The notes beneath the pieces are model-generated. The model did no database searches and was not told the DNA's origin. It saw only the letters and a list, made by a program, of their open reading frames with translations. A stretch of 64,000 nucleotides of DNA from Amphirosellinia nigrospora (lineage: Eukaryota; Ascomycota; Sordariomycetes; Xylariales; Xylariaceae). The position numbers and the translations under genes are program-made. Positions 9,597-22,300 of this stretch are shown one piece after another (position 1 is the stretch's first letter; each line of letters begins with the position of its first letter). The DNA lies in assembly GCA_004123355.1 (NCBI GenBank), contig SCHM01000006.1:1350488-1414487 (forward strand), given 5' to 3'.

Positions 9597-11991
9597 TATA
9601 ACTAAATAAAAAAAGGTTTTTTTATCGAAAAAAAAAAATTTTTAGCTTTATTTTTTAAAAAAAAATTCGGGTATTTTAATTAAAAACTTTTTTACTTTTA
9701 GCTATTAATTTAACCTATTAATATATAACGTTATAATAATTTATATTATATTTATATTATATTTTTAGTTAATTTATATTTATTTTTAATTATTTATATT
9801 TTATTTTTATTTATAAGCTAAAAGTTTTATTTATTTAATAATTAATGTTTTTATATTTATATAATAAAAAAAAAATTCGGTTTATAATTTTATTTTAGCG
9901 TTAAAACTATTTCCGAAAATAATTATATAAAGTTTTATTATTATTAAAAAAAATATATTTTAATTTATTAGTTTATTTCGGTTATAATTTTAATAAATTT
10001 ATAGCTTTTTAAAAACTTTTAAATAAATACTAGCTTTTTTAGCGCAAAATTTTTTTGCTTAAATAAATATATATATTTAAATTTTATTATAATTATAGTT
10101 TTTATTTAATATTTAATATTTATATAATTTATAAAAATTTAACGCTATTTTTTATTTTATAAAATACTAAAATAATTAATTATTAATATTTAATTATATA
10201 ATAATAATTATTTATTTAGTTTAATATTATAAAATAAATCTTTATAATAATAGCTATTTTAAATTTTATTAAATATATTATAAATATAATTATAGTTTTA
10301 ATATATATAATAATAAAAATAAAAATAATTTTTTTTTTAAATAAAATATAATTTATATTTATTATATTTTTAGTTAGCTTTTATATAAATTTAATTTTAT
10401 ATTTATAGTTTTTTATTAAAAATTATTAAATAATAAATAATCCGTATTTTTTAAACGTAAAATATTTTAAAAAAAAAAAACCTAACTATAAAATATTAAT
10501 TAATTAATATGTTTAAAAACTTTTATTATAATTAAACAATAATTTAAATATTTATTTATTAATTTAAATTTATAAATATATAGTTTTAAAAAATTTTTTA
10601 ATTATAAATATAATAATAATATTAATTTTATTATTTTTTAACGTATATACGTTTAAAAAATATTTTATTAAATAAAAATTAATATACGTTATTAAAATAG
10701 CCGATTAAAGCTTAAAATTTTTTAATTAAGTAGAAATATTTATTTTTTTTAAATTTATTTTTAAAAAATTTTTACAAAAAATCTACTAGCTATATAATTT
10801 ATATTATAAATAAGTCCAAACTAAAAACCGCTTTATTAAATATTATAAAAAACGTTTATAATATAAATTAATAACTATATATTTATTTTAAAGCTATTAT
10901 AATATTATAATATTTTATTTTAAGTTTATATTATTTAAATTTATAATTAAAATAAAATATTAACTAGCTTTAAAAAAGCTTTTATAAATAATTTTATTTT
11001 AGAAACTATTTTTAAACTTATTATTTAACAATTTAAAAATTATTTATTTTATTAAAGTTTAGTTTAATAATATTTAATTTTTATTATATTTTAAAAGTTT
11101 AAATATTAAAATCTTTTTTTTATATAATAATAATAACTTGTTTAAATTTTTTAGTATTTATTAAACTATTTTTTAAAATAATTTTTTTTAATAAACTAAA
11201 CTATAATATTAATATTATTAATATTATATAGCTAAATTTATTAAATAATTAAAAATAAATATATAATAGTTTTAAATTAATTATAATAAACGCGGTTTTT
11301 AGGTTATAAATTTTTTTTTTAAACGTTTAAACTATTTTAAAGTTTTGTTTAAATATATTAATAAAATTAAACTTTTATTAAAAAAGGCCTAAAATATTAT
11401 AAAAATTAATATATTTTATAAAAAAACTTATAAATTTTTTTATAAAAATCTTTTATTTTTTTTTAAATAAAAATAAATAATTAATAAAAATATAATAGCG
11501 CTACTAACTAGTACTTAAAAAAACGTACTTTTACTACTAATTAATACTTAAAAAAAACGTACTTTTATTATTAACTAGTATTTAAAAAAACGTACTTTTA
11601 TGCTTTATTTATTATAGCTAATAAAAAATTATAATTTTAACTTTTAGTTTAAAATTATAGTTTAACTATAAAATAATATTATAACTTTATTTATATAACT
11701 ATTATTAATATAATAAATAAATAATATAAATATAAAATTAATTATAATAATTAAATTATAATATATAAATATATTTTATATTTTTAATTTAATTATATAA
11801 TAAAAAAAACTATTATAATTAATAATAAATTAAAATAAAATAATAAGTTTAACTATATATAAATTATTTAAAAAAACTAAGCTAGTATAACTAGCAACTA
11901 TAATTTATTTATTATATATTTATTAAAATAAACATATAAATCCTAAAAACTTAAGCATTTTTACCTTTAAATTAAAAGGCTTTTAGTTATA
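9597..11991. mobile_element. 2.4-kb insertion in element A copy 1, probable DNA transposon remnant
   Basis: A copy 1 carries about 2.4 kb here that A copy 2 lacks (continuous at about 34365-34380). The ends are inverted: TATAACTAAA at 9597-9606 and TTTAGTTATA at 11982-11991. The size and the TA-bounded ends would suit a Tc1/mariner or Fot1-like element, but no transposase motif survives RIP, the inverted repeat is only about 10 bp, and the junctions align imperfectly with copy 2. It contains a three-unit tandem repeat (11501-11600). A deletion in copy 2 is the alternative. Confidence 0.5.
11501..11600 (+). repeat. Tandem repeat, three units of 33-34 bp
   Basis: Units at 11501-11533, 11534-11567 and 11568-11600 share ACTTAAAAAAACGTACTTTTA with C/T and A/G differences of the RIP type. 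It lies inside the 2.4-kb insertion. Function unknown. Confidence 0.85.
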
Positions 11992-14163
11992 AATTTATTT
12001 TTAAAAGTTTTTTATATATTTTTAATAATAATAAAAAAGCTTAATTAATATTTTTTTTATTTTTTTATTAAATTTTATAATTTTTTAATAAAAAAGTTTA
12101 TATAATAATAAAATTAAATAATTTAATATTTTTTTTTATAAATTATTAGTTTATATTTATATATATATTATTTTTATATTTTTAAAAACATTATTTATAA
12201 TTAAAAAAATTTATTATTATATAAAATATAAATATATAATAAAAATTTTTATTTAAATATTTTTTATTAAATTTATTTTATAATTAATAATATTTTTAAA
12301 ATTATTTTTTTTATAAAAAAGCTATTTTTTTTAAAAATTATTTTTTTTTAATATTTATTATAATTTATTTTTTTATATATTAATTAGTTTAATATTTAAT
12401 ATATTATATATAACTAAAATAATAATAATTTAAGTTTTATATTTATTAAAGTTTAATTTTTTAATAAATATTTTTTTAAAATATATTTTATTAATAATAA
12501 TTAAAATATTTATTATTAAAAATTAATTATTATATTTTATTAATATTAAATTTAAATAATTAAATAAAATTATTATTATTATTATTTAATTTTAAAATAA
12601 AATAAAAAATTATTTAAATAAAAATAAAAAAATAAAAAATAAAAATTATAATAATAAATTTTTATATTTTTTTTATAATTTTTTTTTTTATAATTAATTA
12701 TTATTAAATAATAAACTATTTAAAAATAATATTTTATATAAATATTAAAATTAATATTTTTTTTTAAATATTTTAATATAGTTTAATTATTAATTAAAAA
12801 AATAATTTTTTTTTAAATTTTTTTTTTATTTAATTTTATTAAATTTAATTTTATTAAATAAATAAATAAAAATATTTTAAAATTTAAAAAATTTAATTAA
12901 TATATATTAATTAAAACTAAATAATTAAAAATTAATTTTAATTTTTTATTATAATTAATATTAATATAAATTTTTTTAAAATATTTTAAAATAGTTTTTA
13001 AATTAATAAATATATTAAAATAATTAAATAAAAAAAAAAAAAAATTGGTTAATTATATAACTTTTAATATAAATTTTAATATTAACTATTTTAGCTATAT
13101 TATAAAACTAATTAATATTAAATTTAAAATAATTTTATATAATTTAAATTTATATTTTAAATTTAAATTTATTTTTAATTATATTATTATAAAAATAAAT
13201 ATTAATATTTTAATTATATATTAGTTATTTTTTTATTATTTAATAAAATAAAAATTATTTTATAATAATTTAATAAATTAATTATTTATTAGTTTAAAAT
13301 ATTTAAATTATTTTAAATATAATTATATTATTTAGTTATTTTTTATAATTTATTTAATAATTAATTAATAGTTTATTAGTTAATTTATTTTTAATTAAAA
13401 TTATTTTTAATTATAAATTAAAAAATATTAATAATATATTAATATAATATATATTTTATTATAAAAAATAATAATTTTATTTTATTTTTTTATTTAATTA
13501 AATAAAATTTTATTTTATTTATTTAATTTTTTAATAAATATATATAAATTAATAGCTAAATAATAATAAACTATTATTAAAAAAATATATATTTTTATTT
13601 TTTAAAAAATAATAATAAAATTTTTATATATATTATTTATATTAGTTTAATTTATATTTTTATTAAAGCTAAGCTAAATTATTTTATTATAATATATTAT
13701 TAATTTAAAATAAAAATTAAGCTTAATGTTTTTTATTTATAGTTTTATATAATTATTAATTAAATATTAAACTATTTAATTAAAGCTAATAATATTTATA
13801 TTAAATTTTTATTTTTTAAATATATAATTATTAATAATATTATAAATTATTATATTAAATTAATTAAAAATAGTTAGCTTTTATAGCTTATTATTATAGT
13901 TTTTATATAATTTAAAAAGCTAAAATAAATATATTTTTTATTATTTATTAAAGTTTTATTATAAAAAGCTTTTTATTTCGAATATTTAAAACAAATAAGT
14001 TTAAAATATTTATAAAAGCTTTAATATATATAGCTATATATACTTATTATTTTAGTTTTTTTTTTAAAAAATATTTTAATATTTTTAAGTTAAATTAATT
14101 ATTTTGTTAAAAAATATTATAAAAATAATTTAATATTTATAGTATTTTAAATAATTTATAATA

Positions 14164-14432
14164 ATTACGCTTTATATATTTAAAAAAACAAAGTTTTAAT
14201 ATATAATAATATATTATATATAAAATTTATAAATAAAAAAAAAAAAAAAAAGGTTTAAGTTTATATTATAAATAGCTATTTAAATACTTATATAAAATAG
14301 CTATATTTATTATTAATGCTTGCTTTTATTTATTATAACTATATTTATTATAAGTGGCAATTATTATAAGTAAAAATTATAAATGCTATAGCTAGTAAAG
14401 CATACTATTAAAGCTTATAAATTTATAACTAT
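14164..14432. repeat. LTR A, right LTR of copy 1
   Basis: Direct-repeat partner of 5202-5488; starts ATTACGCTTTATATATTT and ends ATAACTAT, followed by TTAAA (14433-14437). Confidence 0.82.
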
Positions 14433-14553
14433 TTAAATATTTTAAAAAATTAAATAATATATTATTTTTATATTTATTATTATTATATATAAGTTAAATC
14501 GCTTTTATATTATTTTTTATTTTCTTTTATTTTATATTTTTTTTACGCGCGTA

Positions 14554-14557
<4 letters not shown>

Positions 14558-14587
<30 letters not shown>
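14558..14587. repeat. (TA)15 microsatellite
   Basis: Thirty uninterrupted bases of alternating T and A, preceded by ACGCGCGTATATT. Confidence 0.9.
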
Positions 14588-14588
<1 letters not shown>

Positions 14589-14718
14589 TTTATATATATA
14601 TTTTAACTAATTTTATAACTTATATAATATTAAGTTTAATAATTATTATATAAATAAATATAATATTAATAATAATATTAATAATAATATTAATAATATA
14701 TAATATTAATAATTATAA

Positions 14719-14720
<2 letters not shown>

Positions 14721-14748
<28 letters not shown>
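14721..14748. repeat. (TTA)n microsatellite
   Basis: About nine TTA units without interruption. Confidence 0.9.
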
Positions 14749-14753
<5 letters not shown>

Positions 14754-15877
14754 AAGTTTTTTAAGTTTTTTTAAATATTATATTAATAAATAATTAAAAT
14801 AAAATTATTATTAATATTAATAATAATTATTATTAAACTTATTAATTTTATTAAGGTTTTTATTTATATTTTATATTTTTTTATTTTTAATAATATTATA
14901 TAGTTTTAAAACTTTATATATTTAAAAAATAATAACGCTATAAAAATTTATAGTTTTTTAACTAAAATTAAGCTTATAAAGCTTTTATATTATATTTATT
15001 ATAAATATATATATATTTATATTTATTTATTTATATAAATAATTTTTTTTATATATTTTAATTAATTTGTTTTATATATAATAAAATAAAAAAGTATAAT
15101 TATTTTATATTTTTTATATAATATTATTTTTTAAGTATTTTTAACTATTATTTTTATTAATATATAAATAAAATTTATTTATTAAAAAAATATTTATAAT
15201 ACGATTTTATTTAAAATTATAGCTAAATTATCGTTTTATATTTAATAGTTTAATAATAATTATATATATTATTATTAAAATATTATTATTTATTAAAATT
15301 ATATAATATTAGGTTTTTAAAGCGGCGTTTATAACGTTTATATATAATATATATAATATTATTATTTTTATTATATATATGTTTAAGTTTAAAAAAAAAA
15401 AAAAAATTAATTATACGTATTTTTCGGAATATAAATTTTAGTTATTATTTTTGCTATAATTTTTAATTTTTTTATTATTTATATATAATATTTGCTTTTT
15501 AAATATTTATATATAATATTTTGTTTTTATATATATTTAGCTATTATTTATTATATAAATATATTTTCTATAGTTTTTTAATAAATATTTTAATTTATAT
15601 AAATAGTTTATTTATAAAAACTAAAGTTTTTAATATTTAGTTTAAAATATATTTAATAAATATATAGTTAAATTATTTTTATTATTAATTAAATAATTAT
15701 ATAACGATTTAAAATTTAATATAAAATAATAAATATTAAAAATAAATTAAATATTTTTATAATTTTTTAAAATATTATATAAAAAATAATAATATTATTA
15801 AAACTATTAATTATATTAATATTTATTAGCTAAAATATTTTATATAATTTTTTATATTATTTTAAATTTTAATATAA

Positions 15878-16168
15878 GTTATGCTTTATATATTCGAAAA
15901 AATAAAGCTTTAATATATATAGTATATTATATATAAAATCTATAAATAAAATAAAAAAGAAAAAAGGTTTAAGTTACGTTATAAATAACTGCTTAAAATT
16001 TATAGGGCGGCTTATATTTATTACTAATATTTGCTTTTATTTATTATATTATATTTACTACGAATAATAGTTATACATTTATTATAAATAGCAGTTATTA
16101 TAAATAAAGATTATAATATTATAGCTAATAAAAAGTATAGCTATTAAAGCTTATAAATTTATAACTAT
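15878..16168. repeat. LTR A, left LTR of copy 2
   Basis: 291 bp, starting GTTATGCTTTATATATTCG and ending ATAACTAT; partner at 36551-36840. Confidence 0.82.
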
Positions 16169-18668
16169 TTTTCTTTCGAAAAAAAAAAAAATAATTTAAC
16201 TAAAGTTAAAATTATAACTATTTTCTAGCAAAAAAAAAAATTGTTTTAAGTTTTTATTAATATAATTTTTTATAAAGCTTTTTACTATTAAATTATTATA
16301 TTAGTTTTTTTATATTTATTTAAAGTTTTTTTTATTTAATATAATATTTAAATATATATAATATTTATATATTTTTTTATTTATATATTTTTTTTTTTAT
16401 ATATTTTTTTTTACGCTATAGCTTTATTATTATTTAAATATAGCTTATTAAATTTATTTTTTTATATTATTTTTAATTAATATTTATAGTTTTATTAAAA
16501 GTTTAACTAAATTAAAATTTAATATTATAATCTTTTAATATTTTTATATTATTTTAAAGTTTTTTATTAAATATTATATATTATTATAGTTTTAATTTTT
16601 TAATATTTATTTAATATTATAATTTTAATAATAAAATTAAAAATATTTATTTTTTTAATAATAAATTTTTTTTTATTTTTACAGTTTTATTATTTTTTTT
16701 TAAAGTTTTTTATTTTTTAACTTAATAATAAATTATTAAAGTATTTTATATATTAATATTATATAATAATAATTTAATATTTTTTAAATTAAAAAAATAT
16801 TTAATATAAAAATATTTTTATTTTTTTTATATATTTTAAACTTTTATTATATTATAAAAAAATCTAGCTTATTTAATAAACGGTTTATTTTTTAAAATTA
16901 TTTTTTTTTTAAAATTAATATATAGTTTTTTATATTAAAATTAAATTTTAATTAATTTATTTTTATTAGTTTAATTAATTATATATTTTTAAATATATTA
17001 TAGGTTTTTTTAATTAATTTAATAAATTATATTTTTTTTTTATTTTTTATATATTTATTTAAATTATTTTTTTTTTTAAAAAGCTTTTATAGCTTTTTTT
17101 ATAGTCCGATTTTTTAATTAAAATTAAATAATATTAAAAAACTTATTTTAACTTTATAAAATAATAATTTTATTAAAATAAACAATTAATATTTAAATAT
17201 AATTATAATAAATATACGTTTAAACTAATTATTTAATAATAATTTATATATAATTATAATTTTTAATTAATATATTTATTTATAATTTTTATTTATTTTA
17301 TAGTTTTATAATATTTATAATAATTAATATATTTTTATATTTTTAGTTTATAGTTTATTTATAAAAATAAAAATAAACTAAAATTTACGGTTTAATATTA
17401 TAGTTATAAATATTTTAAAAATTCAAAAAAGTTTTTTATAATATATTTTAATAACGTTTTTTATAGTTATTTTATAATATAAATATAATTTATATTTATA
17501 TATTTAAATAATTTATTATAATTAATATATTATTATATTTATATTTTTTTAAATATTATTTAAAATTAATAATAAATAACGCTATATATATTTAAATATT
17601 AAAAAAAATATAAATTTATTAAAAATTTTATTTTTAAATATTTTAATAAATTTATATTTTATATTATTATATAATAATTATAATTTTTTTAATTTAAACT
17701 ATTAATAATATTTAATAATAAATTATATATTTTATTTTTATTAAATATATAATAAATATTTATAATATGTTTTTTAATAATATATTTTTAAATATAAAAA
17801 ATTAAAATAATTAAACGTTTATAAATATAATTAATTTGTTTTTTAGTTTTATAAGTTTTTTAGCTTATTATTTTTATTTATTAATAATAAATTTTATATT
17901 TATATTTTTATAGTTTTTTTTAAAAATTTATTTAATTAATTATAATTTTATAAAATATTTAATTTATTATATATTTTAATAAAATTTATTTAATATAATT
18001 TATTTATAAAAAATTAATTATATTATATTTACCGGTTAAAATATTATAAAATAAGTTATATTTTTTTTTAGTTTTTTATATTATTAGGTTTTTTTATTTT
18101 TATAATAAATATTAATATATTATTTTTTTAAAATAATATAATTTAAAAATTATATTTTAAAAAAAAATTAATTTATTTAGTTTATTTTAAATTAAAATAT
18201 TATTTTTTATTAAAAAATTTTAATATTTTATTAATAAATATTAAAAAAGCTTATTAACTATTAATTTAGCTTTTTTTATTTTTTAAAATATAATATATTA
18301 AATAATTTTTATTATTTATTAATTTAATTTAATATTATAAAATATTTTTAAAAAATATATTATAAATATTAAGTTTTATTATATAGTTATAATAATATTA
18401 AAGCTAATATTATTAAAAAAATCGGTTTTAATTTTTATTAATAAATTATAATTAAAATATTTTAATAAAAAAAATATATTAAAGTTTTTTTAAATTAATA
18501 AAATAATTTTTTATATTTTTAATTTATATAAAAATATATTTTTTTATATTAATTAGTTTAAAAATAATAATATAATTTTAAATATAATAAAATTATAATA
18601 AATTATAAAATTTTAAAAAAAATTATATATTTTTAATTAATATAAAAGTTTTTTATTTTAATATAACG

Positions 18669-18972
18669 TATAAAAATAATATTAATATTAAAAAGTAATA
18701 CTAGGTTAATTAGTTTAATTAGTATATTTATATTATTATTTTTTTGTTTTTTAGTTATAAATTAAATAGGCTATTTTTTTTAAATATTAAAAAATTTGCT
18801 TAAATAGCTATAATAGCTTAATATTTTTTTATTTTACGTAAAAAAGGCTTTTTTTATGCATACTATATAATATTTAGCGTATATATAAAACTACGTACTA
18901 TTATATTATATAGTTATTTAAATATTAATTATATAATTTATTATTAAACTAATCAAATATTAAATTTATACT
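18669..18972. repeat. LTR B, left LTR of copy 1 (interrupted four bases before its end)
   Basis: Starts TATAAAAATAATATTAATA, aligned with the unmutated copy at 40136. Element C was inserted into its last bases; the missing AATA follows the second TSD at 26052-26055. Confidence 0.85.
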
Positions 18973-19240
18973 TATAATAGATACAATATAGGTAAAAGGT
19001 TTAAATATTAATTTATTTTATAAAAAGCTTATTTTATTTAAAGAAAAAAAAAAAAAAGTATTAATATATTAACCTATAAGTAATAATAAGTAATTATAGG
19101 TATATGCTTTATACCGCTTAGTATTACTGCTATATATTGCTTTAGCTTAATATTATATTATTATATATTTTTATAAAGCAGCTATATATAGCTATAGCTT
19201 TAAAATAGTAAAAATAAGTTAAAAAAATAAAGCTATAATA
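18973..19240 (-). repeat. LTR C, 3' LTR of copy 1
   Basis: 268 bp, heavily RIP-mutated compared with its partner at 25778-26046; on the minus strand it begins TATTATAGC where the partner reads TGTCATAGC. Confidence 0.87.
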
Positions 19241-19330
19241 ACCTCCCTTTTTTAAAAAAAACTTAACCCGAGTTTTTTCGCGCTTACGTAAAGCTTTAAA
19301 ACCGTAAGTTAGTTCGTATTGTTTACATAA
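19241..19330 (-). pseudogene. C-terminal end of the element C polyprotein and its polypurine tract
   Basis: On the minus strand 30 codons stay open from 19330 to 19241, including TYGFKALRKREKTRVKFF and ending LKKGG over the purine tract AAAAAAGGGAGGT. Upstream the frame meets TAG and many further stops. A basic polyprotein tail overlapping the polypurine tract is common in fungal LTR elements. I cannot assign a domain; a chromodomain or integrase tail is possible but not shown. Confidence 0.5.
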
Positions 19331-22300
19331 AAAATTAAACTATAAGTTTTTTAATTAATATTCTTAAGCTAAAAAGTTTTTTTCAGTTCGTAATAGCTAT
19401 TATTTTATAAAGCTTTTTATATTTTTATTATATTATTAGCTATTTAAATAAACGATTATATAATAATTACTGTTTAATATATTTTATTAGTTATTATATA
19501 AGCTTTTTATTTTTTTTTATTTTTTATATATTTATTTTTATAAGTTATTATTATTTTTATATTTTATTATAAATTTGTTTTTTTTATAGTTTTTAGTTAT
19601 TCGTTTAGTTATAATAATAAGCTTATTATATTTAGGTTTGCTTTATAGTATTTTTTTAGTTTTTTATAAAGTTTTTAAATTTATAACTAAATATTATTTA
19701 TTATTATATTTTATTTTTTTATATAACTTTATAATATAGTTTATAATAATAAATATATAAAAATAATATTTTTTTAATTTTTTTTTTTTTTTTTAAAACT
19801 AAAGTTTATTATTTTATTTTTTAATTATTCGTACTTTTAGCAGTAAAAATTATTAAAGTATTTATATAAACAATTAATATAAAACTATTTATTTTTACGC
19901 TAATTATTAAGTAGTTATAATTAAAAAATATTAAAGTTATTTAGTTATATTTTTTTAATTTTATAATAATTTTTTGTTATAAAATAATCTAGCTTATTAT
20001 TAAAGCGGTTAGTTTGTTTATTTTTTTATAATATATAAATATAGTTTTTAATAGTAAAATTAGGATTTTTTTTATATTTATTAGCTTAAATAATTATTTT
20101 TTGCTATATTTTTTTTATGTTTTGTTTAATAATTTCGACGTATTTTTATATACGTTATATAAACGTTTAAGCTTTTTTTTGTTTAGTTTTTTTTAGTTAA
20201 ACAATCGATTAGCTTTTTAGTTTTAAACTTTTAATTAAATATTATTTTATTAATTAGTTTATAAAAACTTTTTTAACGTTAAACTACTAAATAATTTATA
20301 AAATAAAAATATTTATATTATATTTAAAATAAATAGCGCTTTTAATTAATTTTTAAAAATAGTTTATAAAAAGTTATAATTTTAGTTTATTTATTAATAT
20401 AATTTTAATTTATTTAATAGTTTGTTTATATTTAATAAAAAAAAGTTTAGCTTTATTTTATATATTTTAAAAAGTTTATTCGTAAAATTAGCTATAAATT
20501 ATAATTTTTAGTTATTTATAAACAATTTTAGCTATTTAAAAACTTAATAAAAGCTTTAATAATATATTTCGGCTATTTTTTTAATAATAATTTCGTTTTT
20601 ATATATAGTTATTTAAAAAGTTTTAATTAGTCGATCGATAATATAAAAAGTTATATTATTTTTATATTTATTTTTAAAAAAACTTTTAAAATTAATAATA
20701 ATATATTATTAAAAATATTTAGAACTTTTAGCAGTATTAGCTTTTTAAAAGTTTTATTACGTAATATTTTAAACGGCCGGTAATAATAGTTAGTAATATA
20801 GCGCTTAATATTATTATATAATTTAGCTATTAATATTTTTAAGAAATTATATAGCGCGTTTTATTTTTATTTAAGTACGCTATTATTAATTATACTAGGT
20901 TTTTTTAATAATATATTTTTAAATTATTTATTTTTAATATTATAAGTTTTTTTTATATAAAAATAAGTTATTTAATATAGATTAATTAAAGTATATATTA
21001 ATATAAGTTTAAATTTAATATTATTAAAGCTAATATTTATACGATTAATAGTTAAAATAATATTAGTTAATATTATTTTTAATAATATTAGTTTAAAGTT
21101 TTTAAAAGCGTAAATTATTGTTTTTTTAATAATTATACGTTTATAGCAAGTTTAAATAAAGCTATTATTTGTTATTTATTTTAGATTTATTTTTATATTT
21201 TTATATTTTTATAAAGTTAAAATAAAATATTAATTATAATATTTTTTAACTTTAATTAATATATAATTACAAAATTATATTAACGATTAATTTAGTTTAT
21301 TTTTTATTATAAGTTTAAGATTTTTTTATACTAAATATTTTAATATAATATAGTTAATAATTATAATAAAAAGCTTTTATTTTTAAAGTTTTATAAGTTT
21401 AGCTTTTTAATATAAAAAGCTTTTTATAATAGCGAGCATTTTTTTATTAAAAATACTATAGTTAAGTTTTTTTTTTATAATGTTTTTAAATAAAAAACAA
21501 CTAGCTTTTAAAAGTTATTAAGTTTATTATATTATAATAATATATTTACGGCTATATTATTTAATATATTAGTTTTTATACAGGTTTTTAATTTATATAA
21601 AAAGTATTAAAAAATAAAAGCTAATATTAAAGTTTTTTTAAAATATTAAAAGTTTATTAATATTGTTTAGTTTATATTAAGTTTACGCTTATTATAATTA
21701 ATTTATTTAAAAGTTTAATAATATTATATTTTTTAATAAAACGTTTATAAAGTTATAAAATTTTAAAAAAAAGCGTACTTTTTATAATATAGCTTTTTTA
21801 TTTTTAATTAGTAGTTATTAATATTAGATTTTTTTATTTTATTTTAATCGATTTTTATATTTTTTATTTTTACAATAAAGCTTAAAAACTTAGTTAATAA
21901 AAAATTTATATTTTTTTAAGTTAGTTTATAGTCCGGTTTTTAAAAGCGGGCTAATATTTTATTTATATATATTTTATATTTTAGTTTATTATTAAATAAA
22001 TTAAAATATTATTAATATATATTATATAAAAATATTTAAATATTTATTTAAAATATTATTAATAAAGCGTTAAAATATTAATAGTTTATTAATAAAACCG
22101 AATAATAATATTTTAAACTAGTAAATATTATATTATATATAAAAAGCGGTTAAACGTTTATTATTTTTATAATTCGAATATAATAAAAAGCTTAGCGGAT
22201 ATTAATTTTAGTATAATTTAGTTTTAGCTAATTAAAATAGCGTTTTTTTTATTAATAATAAAAATATTAATTTTTTAAATAATATTGTTTAGTTTTTAGT

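Larger units (their letters stand above)
5202..14432. mobile_element. LTR retrotransposon family A, copy 1 (RIP-mutated, holds two insertions)
   Basis: A ~287-bp sequence at 5202-5488 (starting GTTACGCTTTATAT, ending ATAACTAT) recurs in direct orientation at 14164-14432, and TTAAA flanks the pair (5197-5201 and 14433-14437). Internal sequence matches copy 2 (15878-36840) over its length. Subtracting the family D solo LTR (208 bp with TSD) and the 2.4-kb insert leaves about 6.63 kb, close to 6.69 kb for copy 2 without its nested element, which supports both the boundaries and the insertions. The LTR ends are not TG...CA as written, so exact termini may be off by a few bases. The coding frames are destroyed, so Copia or Gypsy cannot be assigned. 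A pyrimidine run just after the left LTR hints at minus-strand orientation. Confidence 0.8.
14433..15877. other. AT-rich spacer between the two A elements, with microsatellites
   Basis: No match to families A-D that I can see and no coding trace. It holds an alternating TA run (14558-14587), a TTA run (14721-14748) and AATATT-rich tracts at 14660-14710. It ends in TATAA (15873-15877), the likely TSD of A copy 2. Presumably an older, fully eroded repeat. Confidence 0.5.

Noticed and set aside
11501-11600. CRISPR-like array
   Set aside because: Units are directly adjacent, without unique spacers; it is a simple tandem repeat in a fungal transposon.
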